Below, piece by piece: positions 21,303 to 30,124 of a DNA stretch of 64,000 bases. Position numbers and translations under genes: made by a program. The first letter of the stretch is position 1. Each line of letters opens with the position of its first letter. The stretch lies in NCBI GenBank assembly GCA_002862125.1, contig PHSP01000003.1:744001-808000 (forward strand), read 5' to 3'. The notes beneath the pieces are model-generated. The model searched no databases. It was not told the DNA's origin and saw only the letters and a list, made by a program, of their open reading frames with translations. Source of the DNA: Methylobacter sp. KS41 (lineage in GTDB: Bacteria > Pseudomonadota > Gammaproteobacteria > Methylococcales > Methylomonadaceae).

Positions 21303-21549
21303 CAACAAAATCATGCGCGCTCCAATGTCATTAAGTTAAGCGTTCGCTGAGCGGAGTCGAAGCGATTTTGCTGGCTTCGGCTCCGCTCAGCCAACAGTTT
21401 ATCTTGCCAGGAGGCGCGTAACTTAACGGCATTGATGTACTCTCTTGTTCGAGAAGGCTGCGCCGGAAGTGTAAAATCGAGCGATTAACCCTCTTCATCC
21501 CAACCCCTTCGACTCTGCTCAAGTATCCGGCGCCTCGGATGGTTAGCTT
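21303..21549. repeat. 247-bp direct repeat, copy 1
   Basis: Nearly identical to 21731-21977 (only about six differences, concentrated in the last 60 bp). Each unit contains a strong inverted repeat, CTGAGCGGAG...CTCCGCTCAG, with GAAGC/GCTTC inside. It lies between tadZ and tadA. No convincing reading frame. Confidence 0.85.
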
Positions 21550-21708
21550 AGTAACGTGCACAAAATAAATTGAGCATCTGTAGGGGCGAATTCATTCGCC
21601 ATGGGCGGATAAATCCACCCCTACATAGAGCTTAAAGCCAATAGACATCTTGGCTTGTAGGTTTTTTTGAAAACAAACGTTGCTCAACTTATTTCGTGCA
21701 TGTTCCTC
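21548..21708. repeat. MITE-like palindromic element, family A copy 2
   Basis: About 160 bp. The left end GTAACGTGCACAAAATAAAT and right end ATTTCGTGCATGTTCCT are inverted repeats of one another, and the core at 21580-21624 is the same double hairpin as copies 1 and 3. It has inserted near the end of the first 247-bp direct repeat: the second repeat unit shows the uninterrupted sequence (GGTTAGCTCAGCGCTCAAAA). Confidence 0.75.
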
Positions 21709-21730
21709 AGCGCTCAAAAAACCTGCAAAG

Positions 21731-21977
21731 CAACAAAATCATGCGCGCTCCAATGTCATTAAGTTAAGCGTTCGCTGAGCGGAGTCGAAGCGATTTTGCT
21801 GGCTTCGGCTCCGCTCAGCCAACAGTTTATCTTGCCAGGAGGCGCGTAACTTAACGGCATTGATGTACTCTCTTGTTCGAGAAGGCTGCGCCGGAAGTGT
21901 AAAATCGAGCGATTAACCTTCTTCATCCCAACCCCTTAGACTCTGCTCAGGCATCCGGCGCCGCGGATGGTTAGCTC
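21731..21977. repeat. 247-bp direct repeat, copy 2
   Basis: Second copy of the unit at 21303-21549. The 22-base tail CGCTCAAAAAACCTGCAAAG occurs after both copies (about 21710 and 21980), showing that the original tandem unit was about 270 bp and that the family A element was inserted afterwards. Confidence 0.85.
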
Positions 21978-22101
21978 AGCGCTCAAAAAACCTGCAAAGC
22001 GGAACTAACTTGCCCCTGTGTTAGTTATTGCCGGATTCTGTGTTGTTACTCTTTAAATCCTGGGCGGTGATAGGACTAAGCCTGTGTCACTGAAAGAGTG
22101 T

Positions 22102-23292
22102 TCATTTTTTTTTGGAATTAAAAAGCTTTTTCCAAAAACCTTTCTTCTTAAATTCGTCTCGTACATTGATATCCAGTGCTTCAGTCAATGCGATCATGGC
22201 GTTGGCGATAGCTGAGTTTTCTGCATAATCGTAGATAGGAATGCCCAGATTAGTAGACTGGGCAACTTTCTCATAATCGCTGGGAATCATGTGAATTTTG
22301 CTGCATTGCATAGTCGACTGAATGTCATCTAAAGTCAAGCCGCGATTGGCATCGTAGCGGTTGACGACGATCAGGATATTTTTTTCGGCAATATTGAATT
22401 CCGACTTTAGAATCCTGGTTAAACGTTTGGCATCGCGCATGTGAGCCAGACTTTGCTGAACGATAATAATAATTTGATCAGAGCGCTCCAATATGAACGC
22501 GGATAAAGGATCGATCATCCTTGGCAGGTCTATAAAAACCCGGTCGTAATGACTGATGATCAGCGTTAACAGCTGATCAAGGCTGTCTATAGAGACTTCA
22601 CCGGGCAGGATCACTTGCTCAAGCATCGTGGAAAGCAAATGCAAGCCGCTTTTATGCAAGGACATATAACCGTTAATGGCATCAAAATCCAGTTTCGAAG
22701 CATCATTAAGCGCATCAACGATCGTGTATTGGGGTTTGATATCCAGATTTAACGACTGGGTGCCGAACTGCAAGTCAAAATCCATTAAAACGACACTGGA
22801 ATCGGAAAGGGTGGCGGCAAGATGAGCTAAATTACAGGCTGTAAAGCTTGCCCCTGAACCGCCCTTGGCATTGATCACCGTGGTCAGGACTCCCTGCTTT
22901 GCGTGCCCCCGCCTTAAATCCAGAAGGATTTTATTTATTGATTTAAGCAACTCCTGGTTGTCGGCTGGCTGGACAAAAAAATCCCTGGCGCCCGCTTGCA
23001 TGGCAAGCCGCATTAGCTGGTTATCGTTGGCTTCTGCAATGACCAGCAACGCCGGACGTTCGGCAGAGGGCATGCTTATCAATTGGTTCAGCGCATCGAC
23101 TGTCTCGTTATCAAGAAGAAAAATCAGCAACTCAGTGCTTGTCTTATTTATTTCAGTAGGCTCACACGTAGAATTGTCATAAAAAACCGGGGTAATTTCT
23201 TTATTGATTAAAGACGAAATCTGGGTGCGGTATTGAGATAACTTGGATGGATTGTTGCCCAGAATTTGAATTGAAACGGCTTTTTTTTGCAT
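22102..23292 (-). CDS. tadZ: Tad pilus localisation ATPase TadZ (CpaE)
   Basis: 396 aa. An N-terminal receiver-like domain (about residues 5-130) is followed by a ParA/MinD-type ATPase domain. The deviant Walker A reads KGGSGAS at 143-149, with the usual invertible Lys replaced by Ala, as known for CpaE/TadZ proteins; DFDLQFGTQSLNLDI and IFIDLPRMID-like blocks follow. Members place Tad machines at the cell pole. The long repeat-filled gap to tadA lies downstream. Confidence 0.9.
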   Translation of the reverse strand: MQKKAVSIQILGNNPSKLSQYRTQISSLINKEITPVFYDNSTCEPTEINKTSTELLIFLLDNETVDALNQLISMPSAERPALLVIAEANDNQLMRLAMQAGARDFFVQPADNQELLKSINKILLDLRRGHAKQGVLTTVINAKGGSGASFTACNLAHLAATLSDSSVVLMDFDLQFGTQSLNLDIKPQYTIVDALNDASKLDFDAINGYMSLHKSGLHLLSTMLEQVILPGEVSIDSLDQLLTLIISHYDRVFIDLPRMIDPLSAFILERSDQIIIIVQQSLAHMRDAKRLTRILKSEFNIAEKNILIVVNRYDANRGLTLDDIQSTMQCSKIHMIPSDYEKVAQSTNLGIPIYDYAENSAIANAMIALTEALDINVRDEFKKKGFWKKLFNSKKK

Positions 23293-23386
23293 GGGTTTGT
23301 TTGGCTGTGATTGACTCAGTATTATTGATTATAAGTAATAAATCTTAATTCTTTGGAAATAATGAAATAGTTCCGGTAGATTCTTT

Positions 23387-23920
23387 CTATGTACAAACGC
23401 CATAGCAGCACCGTGTTGGGCTGCCTGTCGATGGGTTTACAGGACTTATTCTGCCCAAGCTTTCGCTGGGCAAGGTTGTGGCGATAGTAGGCACTGGAAA
23501 GGCGACAGAAACACCTGGTATCAAAAGGCGGATGTTGTTAAGGCTATTGAGGGATAGTATTTGGACGCGCACAAAGGCAATACTGTCGTAAGTTGCAGAA
23601 TTAGGAGTTGTAGTATCTGCCTGAGTCCCATCGCTTTTCCAGTAAGTAACTTGAACATCCGCAGTGGTAAGTCCCAATAGACCCGTAGTTTGGCTATCGC
23701 CGGGAGCGCCATCAAAAATCGTGGCTTGCTGTACCATGGTTTGCCCCGCTGCTGATACAGGGCAAACTGCCGCGACTCGCGCGCCCCGCCGCGTTGCTTC
23801 CACCAACGTGTTGTAGGTAAAGAAAGCGCGCCCGAATTCAATAATGCCGAATAAAATCATGAAAAATAACAGGGCAATCAGGGCAAATTCAACCATCGCT
23901 GCGCCGCGTTGAGTTTTCAT
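23387..23920 (-). CDS. TadE-like pseudopilin (second)
   Basis: 177 aa with the typical start QRGAAMVEFALIALLFFMIL, a class III pilin-like Gly followed by the hydrophobic helix, then a periplasmic domain with two Cys near the C-terminus (RCCYGVC). Its ATG overlaps the stop of the preceding tadE-like gene by four bases (ATGA). In Tad loci one of such a pair is called TadE and the other TadF; which is which cannot be settled here. Confidence 0.85.
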   Translation of the reverse strand: MKTQRGAAMVEFALIALLFFMILFGIIEFGRAFFTYNTLVEATRRGARVAAVCPVSAAGQTMVQQATIFDGAPGDSQTTGLLGLTTADVQVTYWKSDGTQADTTTPNSATYDSIAFVRVQILSLNSLNNIRLLIPGVSVAFPVPTIATTLPSESLGRISPVNPSTGSPTRCCYGVCT

Positions 23921-24423
23921 TCCACCCTCAGGACTGAAGAGGCGGTTAGTGGGTATGGATTGCTTATTCCCAGTTTAGTGAAATTATTGAGCACATTGCC
24001 GAGTATAAAATGATGGTTATATTGAACGGTGAGCTGTATGTGATTGGCTGTTGGAATGGTTGGAATGGTTGGAATGATTGGAGTAGTGTATCCTGAGCCA
24101 TTGTCTGGAGGCATCAACGCATTTCCGCTTCCTAGGATATTGCCGTAAATTACAAGATTTTGGGCTTTGGTAATATTGGCGCTGTTAGTAACAGTGCTGA
24201 CATCAATTGGACCATAGATATCGCCATTTCGAGCTTGTTGCGGGTCGGAAAAATACCTTGCTCCATCCTGCACTGATTTGTTCAACATGTTCAGATGATA
24301 ATAAGCATAGCTAAATTCTGAAACTCCAACCACTAAGAGCAAAAGCAACGGCACGACAATCGCAAACTCAACCAGAGCAACCCCTTTTTGCCGGTTTCTA
24401 AAATATTTTTTATATAGCGGCAT
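23917..24423 (-). CDS. tadE: TadE-like pseudopilin (first)
   Basis: 168 aa. The N-terminus RNRQKGVALVEFAIVVPLLL carries the prepilin-peptidase-type Gly plus Glu and hydrophobic helix of TadE. A short Pro-Thr-Ile run (PIIPTIPTIPT) is encoded by a 9-bp tandem repeat. Starts directly after the tadG stop, so translation is coupled. Confidence 0.87.
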   Translation of the reverse strand: MPLYKKYFRNRQKGVALVEFAIVVPLLLLLVVGVSEFSYAYYHLNMLNKSVQDGARYFSDPQQARNGDIYGPIDVSTVTNSANITKAQNLVIYGNILGSGNALMPPDNGSGYTTPIIPTIPTIPTANHIQLTVQYNHHFILGNVLNNFTKLGISNPYPLTASSVLRVE

Positions 24424-25944
24424 TTAAGATTGCCCCCCCAAAGGATCTTTATAAAGTATGACTTTATAAAAACCGGTGTTTCCTGTTGAGTTAGCTCTTC
24501 CTGTGGATTGGCATTTACCAAGAAACTGTCCCAAAAGGAACTCTTCAGGGCCATTTTTTTGATCCTCGGCGGTCAGAAAAAAACAGCCAAAACCCACAAC
24601 GGTTAGAGAGCCAGAGCTCCCATTCGGTGGATTACTACAGTCGACAAATGGAACATTGAAAATCCGCTGCCCAAATTGAGATGTTGCCGCAGGTACATTG
24701 GGTTCTCTTTTGGACGAGAGCGATTGATAGACATCATACGGACTGGGGACGCCATTAGCAGATAAAAATGCCGGGGTTATTCCAGTTGTCGGTATTTGCT
24801 TTACTCCCGCTACCGGATCTATTGGTAATGGCTGGGTGGTGAAACCATTCAATTTAGTCCAGTTCAAGTAAGTGAGAGCCGAGCTTTGGGCTGGACTTGC
24901 ACTATTGAAAACGACACCGTTACTACCTGTTCCATCTGTAACATCACCTTTTTTGCTACCTTGCCCTCCCGTGATGGTGTCCGAAAGGTCGCCAGAGATT
25001 ACGGTATCATTGAAGAGGCTCTGTATGCCGGTGATGACCTGCCCCCAGTTATTTCCTGTTTTGGGTGAAATTGATGTAATAGGGCCGGATGTTGCTGAAA
25101 TACAGTAATTCTGCAGGGTTGGGTCTTTTGCAAGAGCATCTCCCAAACTTTTAGCGCCGCTATTCAGACTGGGGAATATGGACGATAAATCCGCTAAACC
25201 AATATTACCAGCTCCCCAAGCTGAATTGTCAGAGGCAGCGCAATTCATATTTTTAGCCGTCCCCCCTATTGATGGAGTCAGGCAATAAATAGTATTTACA
25301 TCGTATCCATAACACGAACCGGTGCTGCAATCTTGATTGGGGGTTGTAGGGCTTGCACACATCATGATTGGCGAAAGATTACAGGGCGCGATAGGAACAG
25401 TCCCGGCAACCGCAGAGGCGGAGACAGCCATATTGTTAAACCCCATGATTTTTGCAAACCAGGTGGAAAAACTAGCGACAGGGAGAGAGACGCGGACAAA
25501 ATTTGCGCCAGCACTCGCACTGGTCGCAGAACCGGCAGCAGTCCAGGTAGCTGTAGTTAGATCAGTACTCACGGTGGCAAAGGTAAAAGTAGTGCTATCG
25601 CTGGCCAAAGTGCTGGAATTTAAAACACCACCGGTGCCTGCATAACCATTAAGCTCATTATTTCCAGAGGCTTGTAGAAAAGCCGGCATGGTTGTGGTTG
25701 CAGCATAGTTTTGCGCATATCGCTCTATATTAGTGATGCTGGTACTAGACTCTTTCTTATTCAACGAAATCGCCGCGCTTAAAGCCAGCGCATCCGCCAA
25801 ATTTTGCAGCCGGGTTTTGCTGACTTCAGCGTGGCTTAAGTCAATGGCTAATCCGGCGATGCCCATCAGGACGACAAGACTCAAAGCCGTCAGAAGTAGC
25901 ACGCTGCCTTTCTCTTTGCGTAACGGAGCCGCTGTCCTAGCCAT
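24424..25944 (-). CDS. tadG: TadG-like pilus assembly protein
   Basis: 506 aa with the TadG N-terminus KEKGSVLLLTALSLVVLMGI, one membrane helix, and a long extracytoplasmic domain rich in Ser, Thr, Asn and Cys. Cys pairs (SPIMMCASP, DCSTGSCYGYD, NYCIS, DCSNPP, FGCFF) suggest several disulfides. It lacks an obvious MIDAS motif, so it is the TadE/G-type surface protein without a clear von Willebrand domain. Central member of the operon. Confidence 0.8.
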   Translation of the reverse strand: MARTAAPLRKEKGSVLLLTALSLVVLMGIAGLAIDLSHAEVSKTRLQNLADALALSAAISLNKKESSTSITNIERYAQNYAATTTMPAFLQASGNNELNGYAGTGGVLNSSTLASDSTTFTFATVSTDLTTATWTAAGSATSASAGANFVRVSLPVASFSTWFAKIMGFNNMAVSASAVAGTVPIAPCNLSPIMMCASPTTPNQDCSTGSCYGYDVNTIYCLTPSIGGTAKNMNCAASDNSAWGAGNIGLADLSSIFPSLNSGAKSLGDALAKDPTLQNYCISATSGPITSISPKTGNNWGQVITGIQSLFNDTVISGDLSDTITGGQGSKKGDVTDGTGSNGVVFNSASPAQSSALTYLNWTKLNGFTTQPLPIDPVAGVKQIPTTGITPAFLSANGVPSPYDVYQSLSSKREPNVPAATSQFGQRIFNVPFVDCSNPPNGSSGSLTVVGFGCFFLTAEDQKNGPEEFLLGQFLGKCQSTGRANSTGNTGFYKVILYKDPLGGQS

Positions 25945-25988
25945 AACAATCCGCCTGTTTTGATGAGTGCCGGGCCATAATGCTTATA

Positions 25989-26285
25989 TTATTGGCCGCT
26001 GATATTGCCGATGGTAACCGATTGCGGCGGTTGAACAGCGTTGTCCTGGCCAAAACCATTGCGATAGGTTCTGATGACATTCCCGCCTGCGTAACCGTCC
26101 ATTATCCTGGGCGAGTTGGGCGGAGGGTTTTTCGCCGCCTGCAGGTCTGAAATCTGGGCTGTAACCAGTTGGTTCACCGTCTTGCCAAAGCTATCATTTA
26201 GCCTGTAGGGCCTGAAATTGCCGTCGCCGCAGCCGGCAAGCCATAAAGCGCAGGCCAGCAAGGCAGGGATAGTATGAGTTTTCAT
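25989..26285 (-). CDS. Small Tad-associated lipoprotein
   Basis: 98 aa with lipobox LAGC (Cys 19). The mature part is mostly polar (FRPYRLNDSFGKTVNQLVTAQ, then a Pro- and Asn-rich segment). Its start overlaps the secretin stop by four bases, so it probably works with the secretin, in the slot where other Tad loci place CpaD or RcpB. No clear similarity to either can be seen by eye. Confidence 0.65.
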   Translation of the reverse strand: MKTHTIPALLACALWLAGCGDGNFRPYRLNDSFGKTVNQLVTAQISDLQAAKNPPPNSPRIMDGYAGGNVIRTYRNGFGQDNAVQPPQSVTIGNISGQ

Positions 26286-27823
26286 TGTGAATCTCCGTCG
26301 TTTATTTGGTGGCCAAACTGGCCGGTCGTGCCTCCGGACGTTGGATCGAATACCGGCGCCTGCGCGGTGTTGACTAGTTTCGTTCGAGCTTCCATCCGGC
26401 CTAGCAGATAGAACTCGACATCGTCCGGCGGAACATAATAATCGGTAGGCAGTTTGATCTGGTCGGGCGGTATTGGTTTTGCCAGATGCGGCGTTACTAA
26501 AATGACCAGTTCCTTATTAGCCTTCCGCGATGTCCTGTTATTAAACAATGCCCCTAAACCGGGTATATCCGCAAGTCCGGGCGTTTGATTCTGGGTGTTA
26601 TTCTGGTTTACGCTGATTAAACCGGCAATGGACATGGTCTGCCCGTCGGCGAGTTCAAGGGTTGTGGTGGCTTCCCGCAGATTAAGGCTGGGCACCGGTT
26701 GTAAGTTAATAGAAACCGGATTGGTGCCGATGAGGGTATTGGTAAGGCCCTGGGTAACCACTTCATTTGCGGTATTGTCCAGCGCGCTGACCGAGACATG
26801 GGTAGTCAGATTGATCCGGTTAGAGTCCAGCACTACCGGCGTAAACTCCACGCCCACGCCGAAGTTTTTAAAGTTGACAGTACAGGGGACAATGCCCGTG
26901 GTGCCCTGGCCCGCGACGCAGGCGGTATATGGGAATTCCCCGCCGGATAAAAACGCGGCTTTTTTGCCGCTGAGCGTGGTCAGGTTAGGTTGAGCCAAAA
27001 TGGTCGCGAGGTCGGTATTTCTGCTGAAATCCAGGCTCCAGTTGAATAATGTGTCGCCCGCCACATAAGCGCCCGAAAATGCGCCGGCGGCCCCGGCGGC
27101 GACTGTCCAAAGAAATGAGCCGCTTTGCTGGCTGGTTGATGAGGCGCGGGCGGTTAGACTCAGCGCTCGAGCCAGGTTTCTGCTGACTTCGGCGACTTTA
27201 ACTTCCAGCATTACTTGCTGCTCGCCGCCGACATGCATCATATTTACGATCATTTGGCTGCCGCCGGCGCTCGCGCCGCCGCCGCCGCCGCCGCCGCTAA
27301 CAAAACCGCAACCGCTGTTGTTGCCGTAACCGCCGCCGCCGCCCTGGCTCATGACATAGCCTGACGCAATCTTCATGGCATAATCCATATTGACCAGATT
27401 GGAGACTTCGCCGCTGAGTATGACGCATTTATCGGCGTTTCGAACTTCAATATGCTCTCTGGGCATTACTTTGTTAAGCGCTTCTTTAATCCCATTCAGG
27501 TTATGCGTGACTTCAACCTCCACCACCATGGCGACATGATTATTGCTGTCCCAGAGGGCGGCGTTGGTTCCGCCTATTTGATGCCCCCGTATCAGCAGTT
27601 GTCTCGGAGATAAAAGCGTAATATCGGCAATTGCGGGGTTGCCCAGCACTGATTTAGTGATACTCCGGTCAAGATTTATTAGCAACGATTTATTCATCGG
27701 CACTTGATAGGCGAGATGTCTGCTCTGGGCGCTGGTGGTGATATCGGCGCCGGCCTGGAGGGTATAGCCCAATAACAGCGCGGACACTGTTTTAAGCAGT
27801 TTGCTTGGGTTGATGTTTAACAT
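26282..27823 (-). CDS. rcpA: Tad pilus outer-membrane secretin RcpA (CpaC)
   Basis: About 513 aa. Signal peptide, then the N-terminal BON-like/T2SS N domain (MNKSLLINLDRSITKSVLGN, IGGTNAALWD) and the secretin core with GVGVEFTPVVLDSNRINL, NLREATTTLELADGQTMSIA, GLADIPGLGALFNNR and ELVILVTPHL. An unusual Gly-rich stretch around residues 165-190 is encoded by GCC-type trinucleotide runs. ATG 27823 is preferred: AAGGGAAG lies seven bases before it, while ATG 27829 overlaps that site. Confidence 0.93.
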   Translation of the reverse strand: MLNINPSKLLKTVSALLLGYTLQAGADITTSAQSRHLAYQVPMNKSLLINLDRSITKSVLGNPAIADITLLSPRQLLIRGHQIGGTNAALWDSNNHVAMVVEVEVTHNLNGIKEALNKVMPREHIEVRNADKCVILSGEVSNLVNMDYAMKIASGYVMSQGGGGGYGNNSGCGFVSGGGGGGGASAGGSQMIVNMMHVGGEQQVMLEVKVAEVSRNLARALSLTARASSTSQQSGSFLWTVAAGAAGAFSGAYVAGDTLFNWSLDFSRNTDLATILAQPNLTTLSGKKAAFLSGGEFPYTACVAGQGTTGIVPCTVNFKNFGVGVEFTPVVLDSNRINLTTHVSVSALDNTANEVVTQGLTNTLIGTNPVSINLQPVPSLNLREATTTLELADGQTMSIAGLISVNQNNTQNQTPGLADIPGLGALFNNRTSRKANKELVILVTPHLAKPIPPDQIKLPTDYYVPPDDVEFYLLGRMEARTKLVNTAQAPVFDPTSGGTTGQFGHQINDGDSQ

Positions 27824-27935
27824 TATCATGCTTCCCTTGTTTTTTAGTCTTCTTGTGAATTTATGCGTCTAACATGCCGATTCTAAACGCGAAAATTTGA
27901 ATGGGCGGTCCTGGATTATATTGGGTTTTACAAAC

Positions 27936-28802
27936 TCAACAGGATCCGCTTTCACATTCTATGAATATTTGCCTGTCCCAGGGGAGAATCTTTAGGGATA
28001 GGGGTGATTTTGCCGTTTTGACTTTAACCGGTTGTTGAATGACTGATGGCGCTTCAGGCAGCCGTATGGCGGTATTGCTATCCGTGGGGTTTCTCAGGGT
28101 GAACTGTAACGCGCCGGTTCTCATCGCCTGCACAAGACATTCCGCTTGACTGGGGTCCACTTCCAGGGTCAAGGCTCTGACCAGGGCCGGTTTATCCTGA
28201 TCTTGGGAGGCCTGTTGGTCAATAGCCAGAATTTTAATGTTGGGTAGCAGGGTATAGGTTTCGTTCGGGGCGCCGGTAACAAAGGGAATGACTCTGTAGC
28301 CTGGTTCCTTGGGCTGGCAAACAATCTTGCTGCCTGAGCCGGTAACAAGAATATCAGCCTTGTTGCCAGGCAATATGAAGCCAGCCACGCCCACGATATC
28401 ATCGACGCGCACGCTGATGGCGCGCATGCCTGCCGGAATCAAAGCGGATAAGGTGCTGCCGCCCGCATGTTCCTTTATTTGCGGTTTTAACAAGAGTTCA
28501 TCGGTATAAAATTCGCGCTGCGTCACTTTACCCACGATAGCGTTTGGATCTTTTTTGGTATCTTCTTCCGTGAACGCCTGGGCGGGAACGGAATCCCTGG
28601 GCCAGGGCTTCAATTTAATCTGGGTGTTATCTATCGTGGCGGCAAAAGGAATATCGGTTGCGGCAACATAAACCATTACGGTATTTCCGGCATCGGCTGG
28701 TCTATTGCCGGTTTGTGATTCAACCCAGCGTTTTGCAATCAAGGCGGCTCCGCCGGCCAGAATGATTGCAATCACCAGCATTATTAAGAAGCGGCTATTC
28801 AT
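27936..28802 (-). CDS. cpaB: Flp pilus assembly protein CpaB (RcpC)
   Basis: 288 aa. N-terminal membrane anchor, then an SAF domain with YVAATDIPFAATIDNTQI and the CpaB block LIPAGMRAISVRVDDIVGVA followed by FILPGNKADILVTG. It is thought to modulate the secretin channel from the periplasm. Its start overlaps the stop of the upstream AAA ATPase gene (TAATG), and the secretin follows after 112 bp. Confidence 0.93.
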   Translation of the reverse strand: MNSRFLIMLVIAIILAGGAALIAKRWVESQTGNRPADAGNTVMVYVAATDIPFAATIDNTQIKLKPWPRDSVPAQAFTEEDTKKDPNAIVGKVTQREFYTDELLLKPQIKEHAGGSTLSALIPAGMRAISVRVDDIVGVAGFILPGNKADILVTGSGSKIVCQPKEPGYRVIPFVTGAPNETYTLLPNIKILAIDQQASQDQDKPALVRALTLEVDPSQAECLVQAMRTGALQFTLRNPTDSNTAIRLPEAPSVIQQPVKVKTAKSPLSLKILPWDRQIFIECESGSC

Positions 28803-30124
28803 TAGTCAATCCTTGCGTTTTCAAGATTAATAAAATAGGTGTCCCAGGCAATCTGTAATCTTTCCGGCGTTGCTCTTCCAGTATCGCCTTCGTATTCGCA
28901 TTGGTCTCGTACTATCCCTAATAAATCACGGGGATGGCAAGGCAACAGGGGACGGTTTTCTTTTTGGTAGCGTTCGAAAATTTCATCAAGCAAGCTGTCC
29001 GGGCAATTGAGTTGCAGTTCTCTGGCATATAAACGCCATATCTCCACATATTGCGATTTGTTGACCGGCATAAACTTGATTTTATAGCCCAGACGCCGCA
29101 AAAAGGCTTCGTCGGCAAGCTCTACGGGGTTAATGTTAGCAGAAAAAATAAGAATTACATCGAATGGAATTTGTATGCGCTTGCCGGTTTCGAGACTGAG
29201 ATAATCATGCTTTTCTTCCAAAGGAATAATCCAGCGGTTGAAAAGATCAATGGGCCGGACGCGCTGGCGTCCCAGGTCATCGATAATGTACATGCCGTTA
29301 TTGGCTTTTAATTGCAAGGGAGCGTGCGACAGATGCGTATTTTTGTCATGGCTGGTTTCCAGCATGTCTAGCGTTAGTTCGCCGCCGCTGATGGCGACAG
29401 GTCTTTGACATTCAATAAACCGCGGATCAGCGCCCTGCAGCAGGTCATAGCTGGCGCTGCCGTTATTTTCATTAACCGGCGTATGAATGGCCGGATCAAA
29501 AATTTGAATAACGCTTTCGCCGACTGAAATGGCATAGGGTATTAATATTGATTCTCCCAATAACCGGGTCAGCCGCTTGCAGATATAAGTCTTGCCCGTG
29601 CCGGGCAGACCATAAATCATGATGGCTCTTCCTGAGTGCATGGCGGGGCCTAGCTGGTCCAAAAGGCGCTGATCTATCGTGGTATCCTGAAAGGCTTTTT
29701 GTACATCGGGGCGGGTTATTTTGCAGTGTTGCATTGACTGGATCTTGACAACAGTGCGATATTGTTCGATAGACACCGGAGCGGGGCCGACGTAACCGCT
29801 TTTGCTTAGCGCCATTAACGCTTCGGCTAATCCTTTATCGGTCAAGGAATAACGCAAGCCTTTGCTGCTATGTGATGCGGCAAGTATTTCAACGCGATTC
29901 CTTTTGCGCAGATCATCTAAAACAGATTCAAGTATATTGCCGGACAGAGCTAGGTTTTCACTGAGCTGGGGCAGGTCGGCCGTGCCGTTGGCATGCAAAT
30001 ATTTGCAGATCAGGTCCGCAATAAAATCGGATGTTAATCCGGTCTCTTCAATATTGCGGGGACGAGGTGCAAAAGCAGGCCGGTCGCTGTCAGTCGTATT
30101 GATAGATTGGGTATATGTATTCAC
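28802..30124 (-). CDS. Winged-helix AAA ATPase of the Tad locus
   Basis: 440 aa. Residues about 30-105 look like a winged-helix module (DFIADLICKYLHANGTADLP, YSLTDKGLAEAL), followed by an AAA module: Walker A GLPGTGKT at 172-179, Walker B MYIIDDLG at 278-285, a sensor-like FSANINP and RRLGYK as candidate arginine finger region. There is no membrane segment. Translationally coupled to cpaB, so it belongs to the pilus operon although no standard Tad component has this layout. It could act as a chaperone-like remodeller or as a regulator; both are inference. Confidence 0.8.
   Translation of the reverse strand: MNTYTQSINTTDSDRPAFAPRPRNIEETGLTSDFIADLICKYLHANGTADLPQLSENLALSGNILESVLDDLRKRNRVEILAASHSSKGLRYSLTDKGLAEALMALSKSGYVGPAPVSIEQYRTVVKIQSMQHCKITRPDVQKAFQDTTIDQRLLDQLGPAMHSGRAIMIYGLPGTGKTYICKRLTRLLGESILIPYAISVGESVIQIFDPAIHTPVNENNGSASYDLLQGADPRFIECQRPVAISGGELTLDMLETSHDKNTHLSHAPLQLKANNGMYIIDDLGRQRVRPIDLFNRWIIPLEEKHDYLSLETGKRIQIPFDVILIFSANINPVELADEAFLRRLGYKIKFMPVNKSQYVEIWRLYARELQLNCPDSLLDEIFERYQKENRPLLPCHPRDLLGIVRDQCEYEGDTGRATPERLQIAWDTYFINLENARID

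Noticed and set aside
21331-21561. 76-codon frame across the 247-bp repeat
   Set aside because: It spans a palindrome-rich repeat and ends in the MITE; not a protein-like sequence.
22102-23292. TadZ Walker A lacking the catalytic Lys as a sign of a broken gene
   Set aside because: CpaE/TadZ proteins commonly carry this deviation; the reading frame is intact.
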